This document shows, in pieces, positions 45,194 to 56,525 of a stretch of DNA of 64,000 nucleotides. The position numbers and the translations under genes are program-made. Each line of letters opens with the position of its first letter. Position 1 is the stretch's first letter. Origin of the DNA: Hymenopus coronatus. Lineage: Eukaryota > Arthropoda > Insecta > Mantodea > Hymenopodidae. Under the pieces are notes generated by a model. That model had not been told where the DNA came from, did not search any database, and saw nothing but the letters and a program-made list of their open reading frames with translations. The stretch is taken from assembly GCA_030762935.1 (NCBI GenBank), contig CM060884.1, positions 76,613,696 through 76,677,695 on the forward strand. The letters are read 5' to 3'.

Positions 45194-46166
45194 CTAGGGG
45201 TGTTCAATAAATAGCAGCAAAACAAGTTTGTATATGTGACTGTATACTCTTACTAGATAACTGTTAAAGTTTCAGCTATATCCATCACGTGGTTTCGTTG
45301 CCATTGGCCATTCAATCTATAAGTATGTGCTTCTTTAGAAAGAGTTTCGTGCAGTGATTAAACACTCAAAAAAACGAGGCAATTTAAAAGGCTTAACACG
45401 GAAAGAGATAACAGCCGAGTTGGATCAAGTTCATGGCACAATCCAAAAATGACGAACATTGTTCCGGACGTCCAGTAGAAGTGACTTCCTTCAATATGAT
45501 TAACGTGGTTTTGAGAGATGGATGAATCAAAGTAGAGCCCATAGGCTTATCACAAGGTACAGTGTTCTCAATGTTTCACCAAAAAGTGGGTGCCTCGTTT
45601 GCTCTCAATGGAGAATCGTGTGATCCCTCGTCGACACATCTGTGAATGAAACATGAATACACTCCCGAGACAAAAGTACAGTCAAAACACTGGCTTTTTA
45701 AATGATCTGAAGAAGACAAGGTGAGGCTTCGGTGTTCAGGGATGCACGCGGAATCATCCACATTGATTACTGGCACGATAAATGGAGAGTATTATGCATC
45801 GTTATTGCAAACCGTTGAACGGAGAAATCAAGATAAAACACCCTCATCTGGCAAATAAACAGATTCTCTTCCATCAAGACAATTCAAGGTTGTACACCTG
45901 CGCAGTTTCGATGGTGAAAATTGTACAATTATGGTTCGAGTTACTACAACATCCACCGTATTCATCAGATTTGACCCTCAGTGACTTTTTTTATTTCCAC
46001 ACTTGAAAAAGTGGCTCGGCGGAAAACGATTCACGCCTAAGTAAGAGATCATCTTGCAAATTAATGCCTATTTTGAGGACCACCCGAAATCCTATGTTTT
46101 GGAAGGCTTAAACGAGTTGGAGAAACGCTGGGAAAAGTGTATCGAGCTGAAAGGAAAAAAAAAAAA

Positions 46167-46198
<32 letters not shown>

Positions 46199-46252
46199 GA
46201 AATCTATAACAAAAATAATATATTTTTATAAAGACTTACTGAACGCCCCTCG
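45194..46252 (+). pseudogene. Mariner element, internally deleted
   Basis: The ends CTAGGGGTGTTCAATAAAT (45194) and the complement of ACTTACTGAACGCCCCTCG (ending 46252) are mariner-type inverted repeats. TA lies at 45192-45193 and 46253-46254. The length is 1059 bp. The plus strand, in several frames, reads GLTRKEITAELDQVHG near 45400, SVNETxIHS near 45640 (Asn where the first catalytic Asp is expected, followed by a stop in place of Trp), ILFHQDN near 45870 and LQHPPYSSDLTLSDFF near 45955. The second and third Asp remain. A poly(A)/(AAG)n expansion at 46148-46200 disrupts the 3' part. It cannot encode an active transposase. Confidence 0.8.
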
Positions 46253-46512
46253 TACCAGTTTATCTGTAAAATATTTCGGTACAGTTCATTTACACACTGT
46301 ATATGCTACTCTCTGTAGAGGTGCGCTTTCTGAACGTGACGGCGCAGGGCGCAGGGAAATTCATAACAGAGGGTGCGAAATGACGACGGATGCTAAACAA
46401 GGCAAGTTTACAAACGATGTAGCAGATGTGCTTGACATCCAAGGGGGTGCATATACTAGCGACTGTAGTTTATGTCTCACATTAATAATGTCAACAAATA
46501 TCATTTTAAAAA

Positions 46513-46630
46513 TCTGATGTATTCTATTCACTCGGATTTCTCTACCAATTCTTCAACAAATGAGTATTATTCTATCCTAGTTTATGATAAAACAGTAGCA
46601 GAAATTGTTTTATTGCATATTATTTTAGCA
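46513..46630 (+). mobile_element. Family A repeat, 5' terminal fragment
   Basis: It starts TCTGATGTATTCTATTCAC and continues about 118 bp into the TAGCAGAAATTGTTTTATT block. Confidence 0.65.
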
Positions 46631-47228
46631 AGTCAAATGGCTCAGGCGACATGGGGGGGGGAGGTCATGGGATTTTCCCGGGTCAGAGTGCAAATGCTGG
46701 GGAGGTTTCTGTGTTCTCCCGAACTTCCTGTGCCTTCATTTCGTCTAAATTTCACCCAACAAGTCTCTTTAAGGGTTGCAAGTGTCGGCGAGACCTACCG
46801 CGATAGTAAATGTACTTTGGAAATACAGCTCTCGGCGGTGGGATAGCTCTTGAAGTCGTCTGTAAACCCAAGGAGTTCAGTAACACTTGGGACGCGGGCT
46901 CCTAGTGCTTCCGCATCGATATGAAAAACTGCTTGGAAAATGTCAAGGTACCTCTACGGTGGCTCTTTTCCCACCGTACAGTATCGGCCGCCCGTTGATA
47001 TGATTTATCATCTCATTCCATCTTACTGGGTTCTGACGCTCAATAGCTGCAATGTAGAATCCCCTCCGGCAATGGGCGAGCGCAAACAAACACATACACA
47101 CAAAGTATCTTATAGACTCAAGGGGAATAAGAAAATACACCAAATATACCGTTATAATAAGACTGAGGGCGAAATGGTTCACTGTGCAGAGGGCCAATAT
47201 CGAATATCAAAATCATGTGACTTGTGAG
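46631..47228. other. Single-copy-looking spacer
   Basis: About 600 bp with higher GC than the surroundings. I found no match to the repeat families here and no recognised gene. Overlapping opposite frames near 46940-47220 are of chance length. Confidence 0.4.
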
Positions 47229-47823
47229 TTGTGTAGGACAGGAGTTGGATAGGTAGAGTCAGACTGAAAAAGTCAATGACTTAGCTGGGATTTGAACCTC
47301 GGGTCGCCCGGTCTCTAGCCGTGTGTAGGACAGGAGTTGGATAGGTAGAGTAAGACTGAAAAAGTCAATGACTTAGCTGGGATTTGAACTACGGATCTCC
47401 CGGTCTTTAGCCGTGTGTAGAGCAGGAGTTGGACAGGTAGAGTCAGACTGAAAAATTCAATGTCATAGTCGGGATTTGAACCACGGATCTCCCGGTCTTT
47501 AGCCGTGTATAGGGCAGGAGTTAGATAGCTAGAGTCAGATTTAAAAATTCAATGTCATAGTCGGGATTTGAATCACGGATCTCCCGGTCTCTAGCCGTGT
47601 ATAGGGCAGGAGTTAGATAGCTAGAGTCAGATTTAAAATTTCAATGCCATAGCCGGGATTTCAAACCGGATCTCCTGGTTTTAATGAGGTGCCGGCATGT
47701 TGCCATGGTAGCTTTGTGGTTAGAGCATCGGGCTGGAAATTGAGAGGTCCATATTCAAACCTCGGCTATGGAATTGAATTGTTCAGTCTGACTCTACGTA
47801 TTCAACTCCTGTCCTGTACAAGG
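47229..47823 (-). repeat. SINE-B element, five 92-bp units, fold-back ends
   Basis: Unit starts lie at 47245, 47337, about 47428, 47520 and 47612. They are followed by a plus-strand tRNA-like head (47703-47770: GGTAGCTTTGTGGTTAGAGC, GGTCCATATTCAAACC) and an inverted copy of the unit start (GTTCAGTCTGACTCTACG, 47781). Left units and right head face each other, as in the copies at 1060 and 10232. Confidence 0.8.
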
Positions 47824-47837
47824 CTTATGAGAAAAAG

Positions 47838-48080
47838 CAATTAAATTTACACTATGTGATCTAATATTTAAAGTGTGAAGCTCGGGACTTACGACATTGG
47901 AGTATACGTGAACTCAAACAATTAAATTTACACTATGTGATCTAATATTTAAAGTGTGAAGCTCGGGACTTACGGCATTGGAGTATACGTGAACTCAAAC
48001 AATTAAATTTACACTATGTGATCTAATATTTAAAGTGTGAAGCTCGGGACTTACGGCATTGGAGTATACGTGAACTCAAA
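47838..48080 (+). repeat. 81-bp triplicate
   Basis: Three nearly identical units start CAATTAAATTTACACTATG at 47838, 47919 and 48000. They differ at about one site (ACGACATTGG or ACGGCATTGG), so the amplification is recent. It lies between two SINE-B pieces. Confidence 0.9.
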
Positions 48081-48107
48081 CACCTTGTGTTTTACCGGGA
48101 AACTGCA

Positions 48108-48222
48108 ATTTAATGCCTTACAGGTATTTTGACATGTTAGATCACTGGTTAGAGCGATCGGAAGATGCGTGGTCAAATCCCGGCTTTGCCACTGAATTTT
48201 TCAGTCTGGCTCTACCTATCCA
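48108..48222 (+). mobile_element. SINE-B, single forward copy
   Basis: The head (CACTGGTTAGAGCGATCGG, then GTGGTCAAATCCCGG) is followed by CACTGAATTTTTCAG and TCTGGCTCTACCTATCC. It shows the unamplified order, tRNA-like head then tail. Confidence 0.65.
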
Positions 48223-49112
48223 AGTTTTATAAGAAGTTTGTTTGCAGAGCAGGTTGAGTAATCATGGAATGGAATTGTTTTAATCTTCATATTTTATTAG
48301 CAACAAAATTCATTGGTCTTCTCTGTCTCATGGATATTATAATGCCGTATTCAATCTGAAGTAAATAAATGATAATTCAGAGCAATATTCGTGTGTGTGT
48401 GCGCTCCGCTTCGCATGCAAATTATGTTAACCATTTGAATAAAAAAACGACATTAAATTCCTTTGATCTCTGGGAGAGAGCATTTTCAGTTGAAGGATCG
48501 CGCAGTTGGACTGAAATTGCCCCACTCGATGTCTCGAACAGGGAACAAATGTGCAATCGAGATTCTCCATAATCGATCATCTGGAATCTGGAGTGGAATA
48601 GGTAATGACACTTGGGACTCTTGCGGTTCTGGAAAAGCTCTGGAAATAAACAAGCGCGCAATCTCTCTCTGTCTCTCCCTCTCTCTCTCTCTGCTATGCA
48701 TATACCCTCCTCCCTCCTCCCCAGAGCCCTATCAAATTCCGCACCTCTGTGCAAGGCTTTACCAGGTTATTTTCAATTCGATTTAAAAAGTTCGTGCAGA
48801 GCCAGAGGCGATATACTTCCAGGACAAGCTAACCAAAAGGGCTCGGAATATTGGGGGAGTAACCGTCATTAGTAGTACCCAATGTTTCAACTTCTTTACT
48901 TTCCTACCACGTATCTCTATTTGTTTAGTATTTATTATATTTGTTTTTAATTTACTTTTGCATTGTATTGCTTGTTTATTTAGATTCGATTATGAAACTG
49001 TAATTATTTAAAGGTTAAAATATGTTTATAACCTTATTTTACTTTAGTTGCTTTTTATGTTTTATTAGTTCTTGTTATGTTTGTAGTTTATTATAATTTA
49101 TTATTTCTGTTT
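48223..49112. other. Spacer with CT-rich microsatellite
   Basis: About 890 bp. (CT)n-like sequence lies at 48661-48692. Opposite overlapping frames at 48422-48786 have no motif. I see no gene. Confidence 0.4.
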
Positions 49113-50030
49113 TTACTTTCTCTACAGGTGCTAAGTACATAGTGTATCGAGAAGCTATTGAATGCATCCAAAAATTCGATACCGAGATTTCACCGGAAAT
49201 ATGTTTTGGTCTCCCTGAATCCAAAAAAAGCATTTCTAGAAAAAGGTCTATATGTGCCTGAGTGGTAAACAAATAAAATAAGGAGTCGAAAAAAATTATT
49301 CAATTTAATAAACTTCCTCCTTCCTGTGTGTGTGTGTGTGTGTGTGTATCTGTGTGTGGACAGCATAATTCAAAAACGACAAGACCGTAAAATACCAAAC
49401 TTGGTATTTAAGTTTGGTATTTTGAAAGGATGAGACACGAAGATTTTCAAGAAAATTCCCCACCCCAACTACCCTTTACATGGACTTTTTTTTCGAAAAT
49501 GTTGATTTTCCCAAAAATGACTAACGATTTTGATTAAAATATCCTATATTAAAGATATTTACCTGACAAATAAAATGTGTATCTTGAATTTTCTGGGAAT
49601 AGACTCTGAAGACTACTTTATTCTGGATGATTTCGCATAACTACTAAACCGTAAGAGATGCACAAAAACTTATAACACCAAAAATGTACATCACGTTAAG
49701 ACACACAATTTATGTTATATATATTTTTTTCGTGGAGTTCATCGTGTTTTAAATATTCCTTGATTTTGGTTTCGGCATTGAAAAACTTACAGGAATTTGT
49801 CAACTCCTGTCCATACCAACAAAGGAACTTCAGTCACATAGCAACCAGCTTTTGACTATCACTTTAACCTATGGTACTCCCTTATTTCGCTTCTACTTTT
49901 AAGGAAGGAAGTAATTCGACTATTTCTGCTAATTTTTACTCGATTAGAATGACGTAAATAGAAGCATAAGCTTTTTAACAATAATTTGTTGTAGAAATGT
50001 AGAGAAAATGATGTGAGTGTAACACAATTA
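49113..50030 (-). mobile_element. Family A repeat, full length
   Basis: It starts ACTTTCTCTACAGGTGC, has a GT tract at 49327-49350 and the palindrome region near 49395-49430, and ends GATGTGAGTGTAACACAATT. Confidence 0.8.
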
Positions 50031-50354
50031 CTTTTTGCCATAGCTTTATCACTGTACGTGTTTTGCTACTTAAGCGCTGGTGATAACCAGTAACTGTACC
50101 CAGGTGTGAGAGAGTGAAACAGATAACGTTAGCTTTCCCTCAACAATGATTTGGAAATGTCACAGCAGTTCCCAGAACGGTCTCTTTGCTTCACCAAACA
50201 TGTGAAGACTTGGCCGTCCTCAAAGCAATTGAACTAAGACACAACATGCACCACTTATGATCTTATCTGACACTTACTGCTGTTGCTATCACATCCACTC
50301 GCTCAAAGTATTTAACAACAGCTTTAAGTCCCGGGCATCTCAATAAAAACAGCA
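50031..50354. other. Unassigned spacer
   Basis: About 324 bp with no recognised gene or repeat. Confidence 0.35.
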
Positions 50355-51065
50355 TCTCATGTGTTCCATCTCTGCATCAAATTATTGTTAAAAAGTCTAC
50401 GCTTCTATTTACTTCATGCTAATCGAGAAACAATTAGCAGAAATAGTCTTATTACATGCTTCCCTGTAAATAGGAGTGAAATAAGGTAGTACCATAGGTT
50501 AAAGTGATAGTCAAAACCTGGTTGCTATGTGACTGAAGTTCCTTTGTTGGTATGGACAGGAGTTGAAAAATTCTGTATGAGAAAAGTATAAGCTTTTAAA
50601 GGTGAAATCTAAAACAAGGAATAACTCAAAAACGATCAACTCCACGAGAAAAATGTATGTAATATAAATTGTATTTTAAAGTGCTCTACATGTTTTATAG
50701 TTGGTAAGTTTTTGTCCATCTCTTACGATTTAGTAATTATATAAAGTGAAATTCATCCAGAATAAACTACTCTTTAGAGGCTATTCCCAGAATATTCAAG
50801 ATATACATTTTATTTGTAATTTAAATATCTTTAATATACAATATTTTAATCAAAATCGTTAGTCATTTTTTAAAAAATAAAAAATTTCGAAAAATGTTCC
50901 ATGTAAAGGGTATTTTGGGATGGGGGATTTTTCTCAAAAGCTTCGTGTCGCATCCCTAGAAGATACTAAACCTAAATACCAAGTTTGGTATTCTACCGAC
51001 ATTTCGTTTTTGAGTTACCGTGTTCACAGAAACACGGACACACATGGACCTTTTTTTCGAATATG

Positions 51066-51097
<32 letters not shown>

Positions 51098-51204
51098 GGG
51101 GATCCTAAAACGTATATTTCCGGTGAAATCTCCGTATCGAATTTATGGGTAGAGTGCAAAACCGTCTCTATACCCTATGTACATAGTACGCATTGAGAAA
51201 GTAA
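50355..51204 (+). mobile_element. Family A repeat, nearly full length
   Basis: It starts TCTCATGTGTTCC with about 20 bp missing next to it. A 29-base T-run occupies 51064-51092. It ends GCATTGAGAAAGTAA directly against the mariner 3' end. Confidence 0.8.
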
Positions 51205-51922
51205 AAATTCGTTTTGCTTATTTTTCAACATAATCTCCATAAATATTAATATATTTGTCATATCGGTGTTCTAATTTTATTAAACCATCTCTGTAGTGCG
51301 ATTTATCAAGGTCCTCAAAATAGCTGTTTACCGCATCAATGACCTCGTTGCTCTGAAATCTTCGTCCTCCAAGAAATGGTTTGAGGTTTGGGAACAAGTG
51401 GTACCCACTAGGTGCTAGATCTGGTGAATAGGGTGGATGTTCAAGTAATTGGTACTTTAATTCGCACATTTTTCCCAATGCAAAAACTTTTTTTTTTTTT
51501 TTTTTTTTTTGGCAAACAAGGTCTGTTTCTTTTCACCTCATCACTCAAACGTTGCATTAAGCTTACGTAGTAGTCATCAGTGATACTTTAACCCTTTTCC
51601 TAGTAATCAATAAAAATAATTCCCTGTGCATCCCATAAAACACTCGCCATAAACTTGGTAGCTGACAAAATTCACTTTTTTATTTTTTTAGTTGGTTCAC
51701 CTGGCGAAATCCACTGTTTTGACTGTGATTTGCTTTCTGGAATGTGGTGATGTAGCCAAGTTTCATCCATGGTAATAAGCCGTCTCAAAACTCCACTGGG
51801 ATTTTTACGGTAGAGCTACACATCCTTAACAGAAAGAGTTTTTTCTTTGCAACTTTTCATCAGATGTCAACAAACGCGGCACCAATCTTCCACAGACCTT
51901 ATGAAAGCCCAAAACATTACTT
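51205..51922 (-). pseudogene. Mariner remnant, 3' part (split by LINE)
   Basis: The minus strand reads a mariner transposase C-terminal half. From 51922 leftward, across several stops, come a region with TSDEKLQRKN, a degraded first-Asp block, VKTVDFAR, KFMASVLWDAQGIIFIDY (near 51630), DDYYVSLMQRLSDEVKRN, then an open block ending at 51218 with LEHPPYSPDLAPSGYHLFPN. Here Gly stands where the third catalytic Asp is expected (normally PSDYH). A 26-base T-run at 51487-51512 has destroyed the second-Asp block. The remainder of the gene lies at 56539-56712. The 3' inverted repeat is gone and family A abuts it. Confidence 0.8.
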
Positions 51923-51935
51923 AAAATATTACCTG
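51923..51935 (+). repeat. Target-site duplication, left copy
   Basis: AAAATATTACCTG is repeated exactly at 56526-56538, on either side of the LINE. The first A bases overlap in sequence with the LINE's A-tail, so the minimum certain duplication is TATTACCTG plus one or more A. Confidence 0.9.
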
Positions 51936-51961
51936 GTCGACTAGTGAACGCCGAGCGAGAC

Positions 51962-51968
51962 GGTCGTG
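51962..51968 (+). promoter_or_regulatory. Downstream promoter element (DPE) of the LINE
   Basis: GGTCGTG matches the DPE consensus RGWCGTG and lies at +27 to +33 if the first base after the target duplication (51936) is +1. That is the canonical spacing for TATA-less arthropod promoters and for internal promoters of Jockey-type elements. No good Inr (TCAKTY) overlaps the start, so the promoter call rests on the DPE and its spacing. Confidence 0.55.
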
Positions 51969-52086
51969 TCTGGCCGCTCTGCTTTGTTTACCTGTACTAG
52001 TGCTTCCTTGTGTTGTGCAGTTCGCTGTGTTCGCTCTTCTAGTGTGTTTCATTTTTGTGTTTAATTTTTTTTTTTAAACTATTATC

Positions 52087-53634
52087 ATGGCTCTCCAGCC
52101 GGACAATACCGGCAAGATCTTACATTCTGCTATAAATGTGGTATATAACGATACCACGTGTCAGGATAATTTCACTTCTACAACACATGTTTCACCATCC
52201 AGTCAACACTACCTACATCAACCGTCGACTTCTGCATTACAACACACTTCATTTTCTACTTCTGGGTTACCTGCAGATAATGCTGTAAGTACATCTATAC
52301 TACGGCCATCCCAGCTACAATTAAGTCGGCCGCTTAATTCAGTTGACAACACTGTCCAGCAAGATGATGATACGATGACTGACTTTGCCCCATCGGACTG
52401 TTTAGGTCGCGACCAACGTTCGCAGCTCTCTCACTCTGAAAGCTCCCATCAGAACAAACGCCGCTGCACTGACCCACCTTCCCAACAACCTCCTGCATCT
52501 CGCTATACGTACACAATTCCTACCTCTAACCGTTTTTATCCTTTAAGTGAAACTGCTGATTCAGAAAGTACTGATACTGTATCCATCTCTCAAAAAGAGA
52601 AAATTCCTCCTATTTGTGTTCGCAATGTTCACAATTATCAATTATTTTTGCAAGACATTAAGAAATGTGTGCTATCTGAATTTCATACTGAGCTTCGAGG
52701 GGCTATTCTTAAAGTTTATGCTACGACTACCACTGACTTTCGATGTCTTACATCTTATTTTACCTCCATTAACCAGGAGTATTATACTTTTCGCAACCCG
52801 TCGGACAAACTGTTCTCCGTTGTTATACGTAACATACCATGCTCGCTCAGTGATCAAGAGCTTTATGACGAACTCTGTGTGTTGAACTTTCCTGTTCGTA
52901 AAGTTACCCGTTTGCTTCGCAAAAACAAGGAACCCATTCCCATCTGTGTTGTAGACCTCGTGAATAATGACGCCGGTAGAAATATCTTAAATCTTTCCCG
53001 ACTGCTGTACAGTGTGGTGAAAGTTGAACATCGACGTCAGAATACAGAACTGCCCCAGTGTACTAATTGCCAAAACTATGGACACACCAAGAACTATTGT
53101 CATCTAGGGCCCCGCTGCGTTCGCTGTATCGTCAGCCATCACTTCTCTAAATGTACAAAACCATCTACTACACCGGCTCAGTGTGTTCACTGTGAACAGG
53201 ACCACCCAGCAAACTATCGTGGCTGTCCTCATTACTTAAAGCTGAAAGAACGTCAGTCTCGGCGCTCCCAGCAGCCGGCAGCACCTACACACCACAGTTC
53301 AGAGCGGCCACCCACGCCTTCTCTTCAACAACACCCACAACAACAACAACAACAACCACAACGTCAACAGAGTCCTTCATCCCCTCATGTATCTACAAGG
53401 CCCTCTCGGGCTTATTCTCATGTATTGAGTGGTCGTTCTCCTGCCTTCCAAGACCGTCCTTCCGCCTCTTTACCGGAGGCTCCAACCTCCACAGCTCCGT
53501 CTTGGGCTTTTCTTAAAGATCTGCTTGCACAGCTTGGTACATTTCTCCGCACATTGTTTTCTCCGGTTCTGCCGCAAATGATGCAGCTTCTTCGCTCCCT
53601 ACTCTCTCCTGTGTTTTCTGATGGCCAACCGTGA
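52087..53634 (+). CDS. LINE ORF1, gag-like nucleic-acid-binding protein
   Basis: Uninterrupted 515 codons. The first 170 residues are Ser/Thr/Gln-rich and low in structure. Residues about 175-320 look like the folded gag region found before zinc knuckles in Jockey-type ORF1 (FSVVIRNIPCSLSDQELYDEL, an RRM-like segment, at about 240). Three Cys/His knuckles follow: CTNCQNYGHTKNYC at 325-338, CVRCIVSHHFSKC at 344-356 and CVHCEQDHPANYRGC at 366-380. The C-terminal 120 residues are Gln- and Pro-rich, with QQQQQ near 420. The protein is expected to bind the element RNA and accompany it to the target. The ATG at 52087 is the first in frame after a 151-base leader. The stop overlaps the ORF2 start by 14 bases. 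No breaks seen. Confidence 0.9.
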   Translation: MALQPDNTGKILHSAINVVYNDTTCQDNFTSTTHVSPSSQHYLHQPSTSALQHTSFSTSGLPADNAVSTSILRPSQLQLSRPLNSVDNTVQQDDDTMTDFAPSDCLGRDQRSQLSHSESSHQNKRRCTDPPSQQPPASRYTYTIPTSNRFYPLSETADSESTDTVSISQKEKIPPICVRNVHNYQLFLQDIKKCVLSEFHTELRGAILKVYATTTTDFRCLTSYFTSINQEYYTFRNPSDKLFSVVIRNIPCSLSDQELYDELCVLNFPVRKVTRLLRKNKEPIPICVVDLVNNDAGRNILNLSRLLYSVVKVEHRRQNTELPQCTNCQNYGHTKNYCHLGPRCVRCIVSHHFSKCTKPSTTPAQCVHCEQDHPANYRGCPHYLKLKERQSRRSQQPAAPTHHSSERPPTPSLQQHPQQQQQQPQRQQSPSSPHVSTRPSRAYSHVLSGRSPAFQDRPSASLPEAPTSTAPSWAFLKDLLAQLGTFLRTLFSPVLPQMMQLLRSLLSPVFSDGQP

Positions 53635-56345
53635 TCTATTGTCTCTACGTCAGCTCACCCTCCTAAACTGGAACTCTAACGGCCTACGTGCCAAACGCTC
53701 CTCCTTTATTGCCTTTCTCACTCAGCACAATGTTGATATTGCTTGTGTTACGGAGACTCATTTTCTTCCCAATGAGACCTTCACTATTCCTGGCTATCTT
53801 ATTTACCGGCAGGACCGCGAGGCAGAAAAGGCATCTGGTGGTGTTGCTCTTTTCATTAGACGTTCTCTGCGCCACAGCGAGATCTTTCTTCCACACGTGC
53901 CCAGTCTGGAGGTGGTGGGTATTAAACTTCACAGTGCAAATGATAGTGATCTTGTCATTCTCAGCGCCTACAAACCGCCCAATCGCCGGCTGAATACTAC
54001 TTATCTCTCACTCCTCTTCCCTTTGGAGAACAGTACTCTTCTTTTGGGCGACCTTAACTGCAAGCACTCCTCCTGGGGGTGCCAATCCACCAATCCGAAT
54101 GGTCGGCTTTTGTTTACGGCTCTACACACCTATGGTCTTTCGATATTGGCGCCTGCGGATCCTACTTATTACTCTTCAAACCCCTTAAATGCTCCTGATA
54201 TTCTGGACATCGGTGTGCATCGCAATCTTCACCTTCCTACCTTCGTTTCCTCCCTGGGAGAACTTGACTCTGATCACTGCCCGGTGATTGTCACCTTTCA
54301 ACTTCCACCTGCCTTGCTCCCACCGATTCCCAGACTCATAAATGGATATGTACATTGGGATAAATTTCAGTCTCATCTGGATGCGACACTCTGCAACTCT
54401 TATCAACTCACCACAACCCTTGATGTTGACCTTGCACTACAGCACTTTACTGACACCATATGCCGTTGTGTCCGTCTTTCCACTTCTCCCAATGTGCGAC
54501 CTTATTCTCCACCTTCCTTACCCCTCTTCATTTTAAATCTTCTCCGAGAAAAGCATCAAGTTCGTCGACAGTGGCAACGAGACAGACAACCTTGGCTCCG
54601 TAGGAAGCTTAACGGTCTCATTCGACGGGTGAAGCTGGAGTTGGAGCGACATCGGCTTCAGTCCTATGAGCGCTATCTGGCATCACTCTCTCCTCACGAC
54701 CATTCACTTTGGGCAGCTACCAACGTGTTCTCCGTGAGCCGACTGTTGTGCCGGCGCTCTCTGCAAGCGGAAGACTTGTCACAGATATTGCTACCAATAT
54801 TCTGGCCGATCATTTTGAGCGGGTGTTCACTCTCCCTCTGCCAGCCGCAGATGTTGCTGCAGTAGAACAGGAATTAACTACTCATCGCACTCGCCCTACA
54901 GTTCATCAAAGGATTTCTTTTACTAGCCCGCGGGAACTGTCTTCTCTGATTCGCGCTTTCCCACTTAAGAAATCTCCTGGACCCGACTTGATTCCCAACA
55001 TTGTTCTCAAGAAACTCTCCAAGAAAGCTCTTGCCTATTTGTCATCCCTCCTAAATGCCTGTCTACGCCTCGGCTATTTTCCTCGCTCCTGGAAGCTTGC
55101 TCATGTCGCGGTATTCCATAAGCCCAATAAACCAAAGAACCTACCAGACAGCTATCGTCCAATTAGTCTGTTGCCTACCTTCTCCAAGCTGTTTGAAAAA
55201 GTGATCCATCGCCGTCTACTCTCTTACCTTACTCATAACCATGTTATTCCGCCATTCCAATTTGGGTTTCGCTACAAACATTCCACTGCACATCAGCTTT
55301 TGCGTTTAACCCAGTCAATTGTCCATGGCTTTGAAGCCCGTCAATATACCACGGCAGTCTTTCTAGATGTGGCGCAGGCGTTCGATAAAGTTTGGCACGC
55401 CGGCTTGCTTCTCAAGTTACACCGCAGCGGTATTCCTCATTATTTATTGTTCTTAATAGAGAGTTTCCTATCTGACCGCAGCTTTTCAGTGCGTATTGGC
55501 GGTTTCCTTTCCTCCCACGCACTATTACCGCCGGTGTCCCACAAGGCTCTATCTTGGCCCCCACACTATTCAGTATCTACACTTCTGATATTCCAGATTT
55601 GGCCCCGACTTCTTTAGCTCTCTATGCTGATGACACCGTTCTCTACTATTGTCATTCTAATCCTCAACACGCCTATCAAGTGGTACAACACTCCTTGGAT
55701 CGCCTCACTCAGTGGTGCAACGCTTGGCGCATCTCTTTGAACCCTCAGAAGACTGAGGCTAAGATTTTCACTCTACGTCGCTATCCTGATCTTCGTCCGT
55801 TGCGTATTTATGGTAACGATGTGTCTTGGCTACCTGCTCCTGCTCCAGTCAAGTATCTTGGGGTGCTTATGGACACTCGACTGACTTGGCGCGCTCACAT
55901 CGATCGCCTCATTTCCCTGGCTTCCGGACGGCTTTCCAAACTCTCGCCATTGCTTCATCGTCGTACCACTCTTGGATTGGAGTCCTCCGTATTACTCTAC
56001 AAGTCCCTCGTTCGTCCGCTTATCACCTATGCCTGCCAGGTGTGGGGAGCCGCCCACACTAGCCATCTACGTCGTCTCCAAGTCATTCAGCACCGCTTTA
56101 TGCGCATCGCTACCAATGCTCCTTGGTTTATTCGTAATCAGCAGCTCCATCACGAACTGGGACTCTTACCTCTTCACGACTTTATTCGGAGGATCGCCCG
56201 TCGTTTCTTTTCCACATTGAAGGATGTTCCTGGAGCAGTGCACTATAACATAGGCGTTCGTACGCGCCAGCCAACCCGCTTGAAGAGAAGACTACCGCAA
56301 GACCTACTTCTGAGTGATCCCTCTGATTCTAACCCTAGTGATTGA
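53621..56345 (+). pseudogene. LINE ORF2, endonuclease/reverse transcriptase, two frameshifts
   Basis: It starts at ATG 53621 inside the last codons of ORF1. The AP-like endonuclease spans about residues 12-230: LNWNSNGL (N16-N20), TETH with E45, GDLN (D144, N146) and SDHCPV (D218, H219). All expected catalytic residues are visible. A one-base shift near 54720 moves the reading to a second frame (WAAT to RVLREP). RT motifs there include SYRPISLLPTFSKLFEKVI and FLDVAQAFDKVWH with the motif A Asp at 55366. A second shift at about 55505-55522 moves to a third frame with AGVPQGSILAPTLFSIY and YADD at 55623-55634. The rest of the polymerase and the C-terminal block run to the stop at 56345. Each frame is otherwise free of stops, so the copy is young but cannot make one polyprotein. 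Confidence 0.88.
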
Positions 56346-56525
56346 TATGCTCTTTTACCTCTTGTGTGCTGCGTCTTATACCTGATGTTCGTTTATAACA
56401 TACTGTAGATATGGGGTGGCCTGTAAGCCTCCTCTAAATGTTATTGTCATTGCCCTGTATGTTATCACTGATCTGTAAAGCATTGTACTGCTGATCGATC
56501 AAAAATAAATAAATAAATAAAAAAA

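Larger units (their letters stand above)
51936..56525 (+). mobile_element. Jockey-like LINE, full length, two frameshifts
   Basis: A 4.59-kb non-LTR retrotransposon bounded by a 13-bp target-site duplication. Order: 151-base 5' UTR with a downstream promoter element, ORF1 (gag-like, zinc knuckles), 14-base overlap, ORF2 (endonuclease plus reverse transcriptase), short 3' UTR (56346-56500) and an A-rich tail starting AAAAATAAATAAATAAATAA. It inserted into a mariner remnant. Domain order, overlap of the ORFs, A-tail and the DPE point to the Jockey clade. It is much richer in C and G than its surroundings. Confidence 0.9.

Noticed and set aside
46137..46517. 126-codon frame beginning with Lys/Glu runs
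   Set aside because: It starts in the decayed 3' end of a mariner with a poly(A)/(AAG)n expansion and runs out through the inverted repeat.
48422..48872. Overlapping frames on both strands, up to 110 codons
   Set aside because: They cross a CT-rich microsatellite and have no recognisable domain.
52547..52885. 112-codon plus-strand frame inside LINE ORF1
   Set aside because: It is a shadow of ORF1 in another frame with no motif of its own.
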